This document shows positions 15,651 to 24,117 of a stretch of DNA of 32,766 nt, one piece after another. Position 1 is the stretch's first letter. Each line of letters begins with the position of its first letter. The position numbers and the translations under genes are program-made. Below the pieces are notes generated by a model that was given only the letters and a program-made list of their open reading frames with translations, had not been told where the DNA came from and did not search any database. The stretch lies in NCBI GenBank assembly GCA_028286405.1, contig JAQBRP010000016.1, forward strand, positions 1-32,766, in the 5' to 3' direction. This DNA is from Candidatus Saccharimonadota bacterium (GTDB taxonomy: Bacteria; Patescibacteriota; Saccharimonadia; Saccharimonadales; UBA4665).

Positions 15651-17033
15651 TTATGCAAGTTTACTAGTTAGCTCTGTGCTAGCTACTCGTTGTTGCTCGG
15701 TCGTGTCACGATCACGGACCGTAACCGTGCCGTCTTCAAGCGTGTCAAAGTCGATAACCACGCAGTACGGCGTACCAATTTCATCTTGCCTACGGTAGCG
15801 TTTGCCGATGTTGCCATTGTCGTCCCACATGACATTGCCGAATTCTTTTTTGAGTGCCGTGTATACTTCGCGAGCTTTTTCGACAAGTTCTGGCTTGTTT
15901 TTGAGCAGTGGCGATACCGCAACTTTAACTGGCGCGAGGTGCTTTGGCAGTTTTAGATAGGTGCGCTTTTCACCGTTCACTTCGTCTTCGGTGTAAGCGG
16001 CAGCCAATACGGCCATAATGCTGCGCTCCAAGCCAAACGACGGTTCAATCACGTGTGGCACAAACGGTTCACCACCGTCTTTTGGTCGGTAGTCCATACT
16101 TTTACCGCTTGCCTTTTGGATGTTCTGCAGGTCAAAGTCAGTGCGATAAGCCAGGCCCAAAAGCTCTTCGCGGCCAATTGGAAAATCAAATTCAAAGTCG
16201 ACGGTGCGCTTGCTATAGTGGGCACGGTCAGCTTCGGGCACTTCTAATTCGTGTACCGATTCTGTCGGCAGACCGAGCGCGTCGGTCCACTCGTGCACCA
16301 ACTTCAGCCACATAGTAAAGGCTTCTTCCCAGTTATCGGGGTGCACAAAATACTCGATTTCCATCTGTTCAAACTCGCGCGAGCGAAACACAAAGTCACG
16401 CGGACTAATCTCGTTGCGGAAGGCCTTGCCCTGCTGCGCCAAACCAAATGGCATATCGGGGTAAAACGAATCTACGACATTTTTAAAGTTCGTAAAAATA
16501 CCCTGCGCGGTTTCTGGCCGTAGGTATGAAACACTTGATGGTTCGTAAGTTATCGCTTTACGACCTTCAAGGTCAACACTTCGCTTCTGTTCATCCAGTG
16601 GCGCACCAATCGTCACTTCTTCACCTTGGTTTGGACCAACAAATGTGCGGAACATCATATTGAACTGGCGCGCTTCGCCAAACGTATCGGTTTTGCCACA
16701 AGTTGGGCACTTGTTAGGATCGTCCAGCTTGTCAGCACGGTGGCGGGCATGGCAGTTTGAGCACTCGACGAGTGGGTCAGTAAAGGTGTCAACATGACCA
16801 CTGGCCTGCCAAACTTTTTGATTCATTAAAATAGCGGCGTCAACGCCGAGCATGTCCTCACGGTCGTCGACGAACATCTTCCACCAAAGCTGCAAAATAT
16901 TGCGCTTCAGCTGAACGCCAAGCGGACCGTAATCCCAAGTACCACTTAATCCACCGTATACGTCTGAGCCTGGGTAAATAAATCCGCGGCGTTTACAGAG
17001 GCTAACGATGTCTTCAAGTTTGGTGTTGCTCAT
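15651..17033 (-). CDS. glyQS: Glycyl-tRNA synthetase (dimeric class II)
   Basis: CKRRGFIYPGSDVYGGLSGTWDYGPLGVQLKRNI, LRPETAQGIFTNFKNV, GKAFRNEISPRDFVFRSREFEQMEIEYFV, VIEPSFGLERSIMAVL, YRRQDEIGTPYCVVIDFDTLEDGTVTVRDRDTTEQQRV. Confidence 0.96.
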   Translation of the reverse strand: MSNTKLEDIVSLCKRRGFIYPGSDVYGGLSGTWDYGPLGVQLKRNILQLWWKMFVDDREDMLGVDAAILMNQKVWQASGHVDTFTDPLVECSNCHARHRADKLDDPNKCPTCGKTDTFGEARQFNMMFRTFVGPNQGEEVTIGAPLDEQKRSVDLEGRKAITYEPSSVSYLRPETAQGIFTNFKNVVDSFYPDMPFGLAQQGKAFRNEISPRDFVFRSREFEQMEIEYFVHPDNWEEAFTMWLKLVHEWTDALGLPTESVHELEVPEADRAHYSKRTVDFEFDFPIGREELLGLAYRTDFDLQNIQKASGKSMDYRPKDGGEPFVPHVIEPSFGLERSIMAVLAAAYTEDEVNGEKRTYLKLPKHLAPVKVAVSPLLKNKPELVEKAREVYTALKKEFGNVMWDDNGNIGKRYRRQDEIGTPYCVVIDFDTLEDGTVTVRDRDTTEQQRVASTELTSKLA

Positions 17034-17041
17034 TGCTGAAA

Positions 17042-17047
17042 ATTATA
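17042..17047 (-). promoter_or_regulatory. -10 box TATAAT upstream of glyQS
   Basis: Minus strand GGGTATAATTTTCAGCAATGAGC; predicted 2-nt UTR. Confidence 0.5.
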
Positions 17048-17735
17048 CCCGAATGTAAGAAGTTAGCATAGTTTGCACCAGCGGCATGACAATTGGCAGC
17101 AACTTGGGCACACCAGTGACTTGCTGCAATAGTTTGGGCGAACCGCCAGCAAAGGCCAGGCGCAGGAACTTAATGTGGTCGGGCGTGAACTGCCCTTCGG
17201 GATGTTCGGCGAATGATACATTGTCAAAATCAAAGGTGTAACGCAGATCGGCCGACAGTTTTGCGCCCGTGGCATCGGTGTGTAAATTGGGCGAGTGGCC
17301 GGACAGCTTTACCAGCTGCACATTAAACCAAAAACGCACCAGAGCCACGTCAATCGAATCGTCGTTCAGGGCTTCAAATACCTGCTGTAGTAGCTCGAAG
17401 TATTCGGCCTCTGGCTCGTCTTCGGTTGCCCGGTCGAGCGCTTTAATAAGTTCATAGCCCAGCTGCACTCGGTCAATGTTTTTTACAATCTTGCCGTAAT
17501 GTTTGTCTAAACGAGCCGATACCAGTGTTCCAAGCTCTCCCCTGCCCTTAATATATGTGATGCCGCTCACACTAAATAGCTCAATGCCGCCAGCTAACTT
17601 ACTCTTGGGTTTGCGCACACCCCTGGCAATTAAGCTAATTTTACCGTTTGCCGGGGTCAGTAGCTTAATAATCCGATCGGCTTCGCCGTAGTTGGTACGC
17701 GATAAAATAATGCCATCGGTAATGAGTTGATTCAT
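17043..17735 (-). CDS. recO: DNA repair protein RecO
   Basis: TDGIILSRTNYGEADRIIKLLTPANGKISLIARGVRKPKSKLAGGIELFS...LVSARLDKHYG; OB-fold N-terminus typical of RecO. Confidence 0.92.
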   Translation of the reverse strand: MNQLITDGIILSRTNYGEADRIIKLLTPANGKISLIARGVRKPKSKLAGGIELFSVSGITYIKGRGELGTLVSARLDKHYGKIVKNIDRVQLGYELIKALDRATEDEPEAEYFELLQQVFEALNDDSIDVALVRFWFNVQLVKLSGHSPNLHTDATGAKLSADLRYTFDFDNVSFAEHPEGQFTPDHIKFLRLAFAGGSPKLLQQVTGVPKLLPIVMPLVQTMLTSYIRV

Positions 17736-18115
17736 ACAGTTACAGGATTCACGGCGCTGACTGCACGCAATAAGGTGCGTAAGCTGGTCAGCGGCTTGTA
17801 GTGATAACCCTGCACGCCCAGCTGGTCACGTAGCAGACTCCAGCAATCGCTGAACTCACCGGCTGGCACGTTGGTTAACACAATCACCGGCACAGCCGTC
17901 CAGTCGTCGTAACTGCGGAATTCATACAAAAACTCGATGCCCGAGTGGCTGGTGAGCTGTAGTTCCATAATCACCAGGTCGGGCTTGAGCTCGTCGGCGG
18001 CAAATATTGCCGCCTGCGCAGTGGCACACATCACTACTTTGTGGCCAGCCTGTGTCAGCGCCTGGCGATAGGTGTTGGCCAGTACTTTGTCGGGTTCTAA
18101 TAAGACGATCTTCAT
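17732..18115 (-). CDS. Degenerate response-regulator receiver domain (pseudo-receiver, Asp to Glu)
   Basis: MKIVLLEPDKVLANTYRQALTQAGHKV...KPDLVIMELQLTSHSGIEFLYEFR...VPVIVLTNVPA...YHYKPLTSL. Acceptor position is Glu51 (codon 17963-17965, GAA). ATGA overlaps on both sides. Confidence 0.85.
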   Translation of the reverse strand: MKIVLLEPDKVLANTYRQALTQAGHKVVMCATAQAAIFAADELKPDLVIMELQLTSHSGIEFLYEFRSYDDWTAVPVIVLTNVPAGEFSDCWSLLRDQLGVQGYHYKPLTSLRTLLRAVSAVNPVTV

Positions 18116-18825
18116 ACGAGCTGCAGCTGGTTGTTAGATTGCATGACGGCACCGAGCCCATATAGACGATTGTGGCGGGTAGGTTGCAGGCGTAAATTCA
18201 TGGCCTGCAAAATAGCGTCGGCCACAAAAATACCGGCTCCGCTACTGTGTGACACGCCGACTAATGGCTGGCGGCTCTTGCCGAGCAGCTGGTTGCCCCG
18301 ACGTAGGCTTTCGGCCGTCAGTGCTTCACTATCGCTGTATAATCCGGCCACGATGCCATAGCGGCTGCGGTGGGCTCCCAGTTGCAGCGTGAGTTGCTGA
18401 CTATTCAGCGCTGGCAAGGCTTCAATTAAAGCCACACCAAGGCTGGTTAAGGCTGCTTGCAGGCCCTCTCGATTGGTGAGTACCGGCGCATAACGACCGC
18501 CAATGCTGAGTTCTAGGTGGACACCGTAGAACTTGGCAACACTGCTTAGTTGGTGGGCCGTATCGTATAACACCGAGGAGACCGATACTGGTTCGAGCTC
18601 CAGTGCCGCCTGGCCGCCCTCGGCCAGGCGTACACCAAGTACATAGGAATCGACCAAACGAAGTGCCGAATCGGCCGTGGCTTGGATGGCGGCCAGGTCG
18701 ACGTCTTGGCCCAGTGAAGCCAGCTCGGCGCGGCGGGCAATTTGGAGCAACGGCAGCTTTAGTTGCTCGGCTAATCCAAGCAATAATTGCTGCGACTGAA
18801 TCGGCTCGTCGGCCGCACGCACCAT
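18112..18825 (-). CDS. Degenerate sensor histidine kinase-like protein (H-box His to Glu; eroded N-box)
   Basis: LAEQLKLPLLQIARRAEL aligns with SHELRTPL with His replaced by Glu20 (codon 18766-18768, GAG); C-terminal SSGAGIFVADAILQAMNLRL resembles a remnant G2-box. Confidence 0.7.
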   Translation of the reverse strand: MVRAADEPIQSQQLLLGLAEQLKLPLLQIARRAELASLGQDVDLAAIQATADSALRLVDSYVLGVRLAEGGQAALELEPVSVSSVLYDTAHQLSSVAKFYGVHLELSIGGRYAPVLTNREGLQAALTSLGVALIEALPALNSQQLTLQLGAHRSRYGIVAGLYSDSEALTAESLRRGNQLLGKSRQPLVGVSHSSGAGIFVADAILQAMNLRLQPTRHNRLYGLGAVMQSNNQLQLV

Positions 18826-18868
18826 AACCCGCTCCTCACTTACTAATTGGTAGTATAGCGGAAAATTG

Positions 18869-19525
18869 TTACGGGGAGAATGTCAAATTCGGCAGAATAT
18901 TGTTATTGAAGTCGGCCATGAAGGCGTCAGCTTCGGTGTAGATCTTTAGGGTCTTGTCGCGGACTGGCAGAATAACCATGCTGCCCTTCTTGGCATCTTC
19001 AATTTGGCCATCAACCTTCACGCCAATAACTTTTGGCAGTTTTGGCAAGGCGTACGGTGTAATCGTGACACCTTCTTGATCGCTGTAATCACTTAGAACT
19101 TCGCTATAGGCGCTATCTACTACTTCAATGCGCAGGGCGAAGGTACTACTTTCGGCACCCACGGTTGGCACAAAGTCAGGGTTAAAGTAACCACTAAGCC
19201 CCGCATCACTACCCTCGCCCGTGACCACGTAGGCACTCCAGGTTTTAGGGTACTGTAGTGCTAAGCTGCCGTATTCCTCGGGACCGTTGTAGGTTTTGAG
19301 CGGTAATTTAGCAGCCTCGGCGTATTGTTTGTCTTTGACAGCGGCTTCTTGTTGCTTGGCAATCACTACAGCAGCAGCAGCTTTTTGGTCGGAGTTATTT
19401 TTATAATCTTGGCGCTCACCGTACGCCCAAAAGCCAAAGCCTAAGGCACCAATCAAGAAGAGGCTGGCTAAAATTAAGGGTAGCACCAGCACATTAATTG
19501 CGCCGTTCTGGTTATGCTTTCTCAT
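18869..19525 (-). CDS. Hypothetical membrane-anchored protein
   Basis: Start reassigned to MRKHNQNGAINVLVLPLILASLFLIGALGFGFWAYGERQDYK; one TM plus extracytoplasmic domain. Confidence 0.7.
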   Translation of the reverse strand: MRKHNQNGAINVLVLPLILASLFLIGALGFGFWAYGERQDYKNNSDQKAAAAVVIAKQQEAAVKDKQYAEAAKLPLKTYNGPEEYGSLALQYPKTWSAYVVTGEGSDAGLSGYFNPDFVPTVGAESSTFALRIEVVDSAYSEVLSDYSDQEGVTITPYALPKLPKVIGVKVDGQIEDAKKGSMVILPVRDKTLKIYTEADAFMADFNNNILPNLTFSP

Positions 19526-19532
19526 AGCTACG

Positions 19533-19538
19533 ATGGTA
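19533..19538 (-). promoter_or_regulatory. Extended -10-like (TGG TACCAT) upstream of 18869-19525
   Basis: Minus strand TGTGGTACCATCGTAGCTATGAG; predicted 1-nt UTR. Confidence 0.4.
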
Positions 19539-19557
19539 CCACAGGCAGGAGCGACGA

Positions 19558-20049
19558 TCAATCGGCGTAATCGTACAGCAAAACACCTTTTTTCTCTCGC
19601 GTCGGCGTACGACCAGGCACCGCGAATGCAAAACTCACCAGTTTGACGTTTTGCATATTCGATTGAACAATTTTTTTATCCAGCTTTTTCATAAATCGCG
19701 GGTGCAAAAACGTAAAAATACCGCTTGCCTCGGGCCATTGCTTGGTCCAGAAGTTACCGCAGACTACGCGTACAGCGCCCTTAAAGCGTCTAGTTCGGGC
19801 CCAAGCTACGAAGGCTAGCAGCGGGTTTAGTTCATAGCCTACAGCGTGCAAGCCAGTCTGGGCAGCGGCAATTAACACCTTACCGTCCCCGCAACCCAGC
19901 TCTAACAGCGTTTCACCGGGCTTCAAGTTCACGAGTTCCAGCGCTACTTCCACTTGCGGCGTTAGGGTTGGTACATACGGCGCACCAAACAGCAGCACAA
20001 AGCTAAAACTGAACAACACCACCAAACCGATGAGCGCCAACCATATCAT
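19558..20049 (-). CDS. Membrane-anchored class I SAM-dependent methyltransferase
   Basis: N-terminal TM; LVNLKPGETLLELGCGDGKVLIAAAQTGLHAVGYELNPLLAFVAWAR. Confidence 0.85.
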   Translation of the reverse strand: MIWLALIGLVVLFSFSFVLLFGAPYVPTLTPQVEVALELVNLKPGETLLELGCGDGKVLIAAAQTGLHAVGYELNPLLAFVAWARTRRFKGAVRVVCGNFWTKQWPEASGIFTFLHPRFMKKLDKKIVQSNMQNVKLVSFAFAVPGRTPTREKKGVLLYDYAD

Positions 20050-20051
20050 AC

Positions 20052-20252
20052 TTAGTCCTGGAGCTTGGCTTGCAGTTCGGTGATACGGTTTTCGGCTGTC
20101 TGCAAGTACTTTTCGAGTTCTTTGACCAGCTGCATGCCCCGCTCATAAGCCGGCACGGCTTCATCGATGCCCAACTCCCCACTTTGTAAGCGGTTTAAAA
20201 TGGTGTCGAGCTCGTCACTCAGCTTGCGGTAATCAACATTCTTATTTGCCAT
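20052..20252 (-). CDS. xseB: Exodeoxyribonuclease VII small subunit
   Basis: YRKLSDELDTILNRLQSGELGIDEAVPAYERGMQLVKELEKYLQTAENRITEL; adjacent to xseA. Confidence 0.92.
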   Translation of the reverse strand: MANKNVDYRKLSDELDTILNRLQSGELGIDEAVPAYERGMQLVKELEKYLQTAENRITELQAKLQD

Positions 20253-20271
20253 ATAAACCTATACTACCAGC

Positions 20272-21399
20272 TTATTTGCGTGGCCCAAGATGATTAATTG
20301 TTGCCTGTGCCTGCCCATCTTGCAAATCAATTACTACCGCTTGCCCGGCCTTCAGTTTTTTGACCGAAGTGATCGGCCTGGTGCCGTCACGCAAAATAGC
20401 GTAGCCACGTTTTAGAGCAGCTGCCGGATCGTAGGCCATGAGCAATTGGCGCTTGAGGGCTAGCTCGCGCTTTTGGTCAGCAGCCAACTGCTGCCAGGCC
20501 TGCTGTAAATACTCTGTAGAGCGGGCCAGTGCCGCTTGTCGATCAGTCACCGATTGGCGTAATAAATGCCCCAGTTGCTTACGGATGTCGCTGAGCACCT
20601 GCAGCTCGTGCTGTCGATCGGGTACTAGCAGCTCAGCGGCATTACTTGGTGTGCTGGCCCGCCTATCGGCGGCCAGTTCAGCCAGCGAAAGATCAACCTC
20701 GTGCCCAATAGCTACCAATGTGGGCACCCGGCTAGCGGCTACTGCTCGAGTGACCTGTTCGGTTGAAAAGGCAGCTAGATCTTCGGCGCTACCGCCACCA
20801 CGAATCAGTATCAGTACCTCTGGCGGTTCGGCCATGGCGTTAAACTGCTCAATGGCCGCCACAATCTGACGCGGCGCTGGTTCACCTTGCACTTGCACAT
20901 CAATGACGTCAATTGCCACCCCGCCCCAGCGGGCATTTAAAATCTTAGTAAAGTCGGCGTAAGCCGCCGATTGCCGCGAGGTAATTAGGCCGATGCGCGC
21001 CGGGGGATACGGCAGTGGCCGCTTGCGAGATTCATCAAACAAACCTTCTTTGGTGAGTTGTAGCTGCAGCAGTTCGGCAGCCTTGCGAATCGACCCTTCC
21101 CCGGCTGGCTGAATAGACTGCACATTCATACTAAAGCCGTACAAATTGTGCAGCCGCGGCGTAGCCACTACTTTGAGCAGCATGCCATCTTCCAGCGGTC
21201 CCGGCAGCATGTACACGGTGCCAAAGAACTTTACGCTAGCGAATTCGTCTTTAAGGGCGAAGTACAGCCACTTACCCTTGCTGACGCGCAAGTTGGCCAG
21301 CTCACCGGTAACGGTTACCGATGGATAGGCGTAATCGAAGGTCTGATTAATAAGCGCTACAAGCTCACCAACCCCAATTTCGACGGCACCCGGTTCCAT
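20272..21399 (-). CDS. xseA: Exodeoxyribonuclease VII large subunit
   Basis: OB-fold VTGELANLRVSKGKWLYFALKD; RIGLITSRQSAAYADF; ILIRGGGSAEDLAAFSTEQVTRAVAASRVPTLVAIGHEVDLSLAELAADRRASTPSNAAEL. Confidence 0.95.
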   Translation of the reverse strand: MEPGAVEIGVGELVALINQTFDYAYPSVTVTGELANLRVSKGKWLYFALKDEFASVKFFGTVYMLPGPLEDGMLLKVVATPRLHNLYGFSMNVQSIQPAGEGSIRKAAELLQLQLTKEGLFDESRKRPLPYPPARIGLITSRQSAAYADFTKILNARWGGVAIDVIDVQVQGEPAPRQIVAAIEQFNAMAEPPEVLILIRGGGSAEDLAAFSTEQVTRAVAASRVPTLVAIGHEVDLSLAELAADRRASTPSNAAELLVPDRQHELQVLSDIRKQLGHLLRQSVTDRQAALARSTEYLQQAWQQLAADQKRELALKRQLLMAYDPAAALKRGYAILRDGTRPITSVKKLKAGQAVVIDLQDGQAQATINHLGPRK

Positions 21400-22458
21400 T
21401 TACACCCCCTGTACGGCGCGTTTTTGGCTACTCGACAGGTTCTTTTGGTACAAGTAATAGCCTGGTGGCACCTGAATGAGGGTGCTCAGCACGCGGTACA
21501 TAATAATTACCGGCAGGCTGACACTGGCCGGTACTCCAGCCGTGGCCAGCACCGCGGTCATCAAGAACTCATAAATACCCACGCCGCCCGGCAGCACCGA
21601 AATGAGTCCGGCAAAGTTGGCGACACCATAGGCCAGAATAACCGCACCAATGTTCACAAACTCGTTAAAGGCCAGGAACACGACGTAAATCGACAGAATT
21701 TCGGTTAAGTTCATGGCTAACGCCCACCAAAATGGTGCTTTGAGCTGCGGTAGACTTTGGCGCAACTGCTTATAGTTATCGTGAAAATCATTGAATACTT
21801 CGCGGGCTTTGGAAATCTTAATGGTTTCGGGGTGTTTGGGTCGCACGAGTTGAATAAGGCGGTTCAAAACCTTAGTAACGCCCGTAAAAAAGTTATTAAT
21901 TCGAGATTTGCTTTCTACGACATATACAAAACCGAAGGTACCTACCAGCAGCAACGTAGATAAGGCGGTGCCCACTAAAATGGTCAGATTATTCACCCGC
22001 CCCATGGCTGCCAAACAAAGCATGCCAACCATGAGCAGCACTTCAAACGACAAGAACGTCAGCGCCAGCTTCATAACTTGAATCAGTGTGGCTTTAGCGG
22101 CCGTAATCTCGGTAGTCTTCAGCCGCAGGCCAAAGTACGAGATACCGGCTGCTCCACCACTAGGAAATACGTGATTTACAAAATTTAGCTCCAGCGCCGC
22201 TTTGTACAGGAATTTATACGGCAAATTATTGCCAACAATCTTAAACATCCCCTGGTACAGCTTAGTTTGGGCATGATAGTTTAGCGCCTGCAGCGGCAGT
22301 AATAACAGTAGTAACCAGGCATTAACCCGCTTGATGTTATTGAGGGTATCAACGAGGTCACCACGAATGGCATAGGCAAGCAGTACTAGTGCCAAAATTG
22401 TCACAATGTTCAGGATTAGTTTCCAGCGCTTGCGCCAGAAAGAGTTATTCTCAGCCAT
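21400..22458 (-). CDS. Lysylphosphatidylglycerol synthase TM-like (flippase-like/UPF0104) membrane protein
   Basis: Multi-TM protein with VFPSGGAAGISYFGLRL and LISVLPGGVGIYEFLMTAVLATAGVPASVSLPVIIMYRVLSTLIQVPPGYYLY. Start reassigned to MAENNSFWRKRWK. Confidence 0.85.
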   Translation of the reverse strand: MAENNSFWRKRWKLILNIVTILALVLLAYAIRGDLVDTLNNIKRVNAWLLLLLLPLQALNYHAQTKLYQGMFKIVGNNLPYKFLYKAALELNFVNHVFPSGGAAGISYFGLRLKTTEITAAKATLIQVMKLALTFLSFEVLLMVGMLCLAAMGRVNNLTILVGTALSTLLLVGTFGFVYVVESKSRINNFFTGVTKVLNRLIQLVRPKHPETIKISKAREVFNDFHDNYKQLRQSLPQLKAPFWWALAMNLTEILSIYVVFLAFNEFVNIGAVILAYGVANFAGLISVLPGGVGIYEFLMTAVLATAGVPASVSLPVIIMYRVLSTLIQVPPGYYLYQKNLSSSQKRAVQGV

Positions 22459-22468
22459 ATGCCCCTCC

Positions 22469-22493
22469 AGTATAGCGCAACATCGGTTATACT
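22469..22493. promoter_or_regulatory. Divergent promoter pair (back-to-back -10 boxes)
   Basis: AGTATA (22469-22474, minus TATACT) and TATACT (22488-22493, plus) separated by 13 bp, each close to its start codon. Confidence 0.55.
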
Positions 22494-22501
22494 GTAGGTA
22501 G

Positions 22502-23740
22502 ATGCAAAGTTTATTAATTTTAGGCCGCCAGGCCGAGCTTGGCTTGGCCGAGCTAGAAAGTCTATACGGATCGGGCGTTGTGCGGGCCGCCGGCGAGCAA
22601 GCCGCTGTGGTTGACGTCGACCCCTGTCTACTGGCCTTTGACCGCTTGGGCGGCTCTGTTAAGTTCTGTAAACTACTCACCACTCTCGACACCAACAGCT
22701 GGAAAGACGTCGAAAGGTTCTTAATTCAGGTAGCCCCTGGCCACTCCCAAACCATGCCCGAAGGCAAAATGACACTGGGCCTCAGCGTATACGGCTTTAC
22801 CGAAACCATCCAGCGCATTGAGGCCACCGGCTTAACCGTTAAAAAAGCCATTAAAAAGACTGGCCGCAATGTCCGCTTAATCCCAAACAAAGCCCACGAG
22901 TTAAACGCTGCCCAGGTCATTCACAACAAACTCACCACACCAACTGGCTGGGAGCTGGTATTTGTGCGCGATGGCGACCAAGTTTTAGTTGGCCAAACCG
23001 TCAAGGTGCAAGATATTGATGCCTATACTCGCCGCGACCGCGAACGCCCCTCGCGCGACACTAAAGTTGGCATGCTACCGCCCAAGCTGGCCCAAATTAT
23101 CGTTAACCTAGCGGTCGGTCAGTTGCCGAGCGAAAAGCTACAAAATATTTGCGATATCCCAGCCGGTAAACCAATACCATTTAATCTGTTAAACAAGACT
23201 ATTTTAGACCCCTTCTGCGGTACCGGCGTGCTGCTGCAAGAAGCTTCGCTGATGGGCTACCACGTGGTTGGTACCGACCTAGAACCGCGCATGGTTAAGT
23301 ACTCCGAAAAGAACCTGGAATGGCTGCATGAGTTATATGACCTACCCGACCTGGAAGCAGTTTTACAAGTCGGCGATGCTACCAATTTCACTTGGTCTGT
23401 CCAGGCCGATTTTGTGGCTGCCGAAACTTACCTGGGCCGTCCGTTTACCACTATGCCGAGCAACGAAATCCTTAACCAGACCATTAGCGAATGTAATTTA
23501 ATTATTAAAAAGTCCCTGCGCAACTTGCACGAACAACTAGCGCCCGGTGCCCGCCTTTGTTTGGCCGTCCCGGCATGGCAAACCCGCCAAGGTGAGTTTA
23601 AGCGCTTGCCACTAACCGACCAGCTCAACGACCTGGGTTATGCCGAGGTGGTGCTGGCAAGTAACACTGGTCGGCCGCTGATTTATTCAAGGCCTGATCA
23701 GTTCGTTGCCCGCGACCTCTTGATACTGACCGCCAAGTAG
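22502..23740 (+). CDS. TRM11/UPF0020-like SAM-dependent RNA methyltransferase
   Basis: TILDPFCGTGVLLQEASLMGYHVVGTDLEPRMVKYSEKNLEWL plus DFVAAETYLGRPF in place of the usual (N/D)PPY motif; central stretch QVIHNKLTTPTGWELVFVRDGDQVLVGQTVKVQDIDAYTRRDRERPSRDTKVGMLPPKLAQIIVNLA. Confidence 0.85.
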   Translation: MQSLLILGRQAELGLAELESLYGSGVVRAAGEQAAVVDVDPCLLAFDRLGGSVKFCKLLTTLDTNSWKDVERFLIQVAPGHSQTMPEGKMTLGLSVYGFTETIQRIEATGLTVKKAIKKTGRNVRLIPNKAHELNAAQVIHNKLTTPTGWELVFVRDGDQVLVGQTVKVQDIDAYTRRDRERPSRDTKVGMLPPKLAQIIVNLAVGQLPSEKLQNICDIPAGKPIPFNLLNKTILDPFCGTGVLLQEASLMGYHVVGTDLEPRMVKYSEKNLEWLHELYDLPDLEAVLQVGDATNFTWSVQADFVAAETYLGRPFTTMPSNEILNQTISECNLIIKKSLRNLHEQLAPGARLCLAVPAWQTRQGEFKRLPLTDQLNDLGYAEVVLASNTGRPLIYSRPDQFVARDLLILTAK

Positions 23741-23751
23741 TCTACTACTTC

Positions 23752-23780
23752 TTGACGCGACCGCTGTTTTTTAGTACAAT
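23752..23780 (+). promoter_or_regulatory. rpmA promoter
   Basis: TTGACG (23752-23757), 17-nt spacer, TACAAT (23775-23780); SD AGGAG at 23807-23811. Confidence 0.8.
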
Positions 23781-23821
23781 ACAACAGATTGATTTACTAA
23801 TTTTGTAGGAGTTATCTACAT

Positions 23822-24094
23822 ATGTCACACGTAAAAGCTGGCGGTACCGCCAAAAACGTCCACGATAGTCCCGGCCAGCGCCTGGGTGTTAAGCGTAGCG
23901 GCGGCCAAAAAGTTCGCACCGGCGAAGTTATTGTTCGTCAGGTTGGCATGAGCAAGCGCGGTGGCGTTGGCACTAAAGTCAGCCGCAACTTCACCATCCA
24001 TGCTGCCAAAGACGGCATCGTGCAGTTCCAAAGCCGCAAAGTTCGCCTGTTCACCGGTCGCAGCGTTAGCCGCACCGAAGTCACCGTCATTTAA
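23822..24094 (+). CDS. rpmA: 50S ribosomal protein L27
   Basis: MSHVKAGGTAKNVHDSPGQRLGVKRSGGQKVRTGEVIVRQVG...TIHAAKDGIVQF. Confidence 0.93.
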   Translation: MSHVKAGGTAKNVHDSPGQRLGVKRSGGQKVRTGEVIVRQVGMSKRGGVGTKVSRNFTIHAAKDGIVQFQSRKVRLFTGRSVSRTEVTVI

Positions 24095-24117
24095 ACCAAC
24101 CACATTTGGGTTAGTTA

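Noticed and set aside
22459-22695. N-terminal extension of the flippase-like ORF (ORF track start at 22695)
   Set aside because: It runs antisense through the start of the TRM11-like gene and its promoter; MAENNSFW at 22458 is the natural start.
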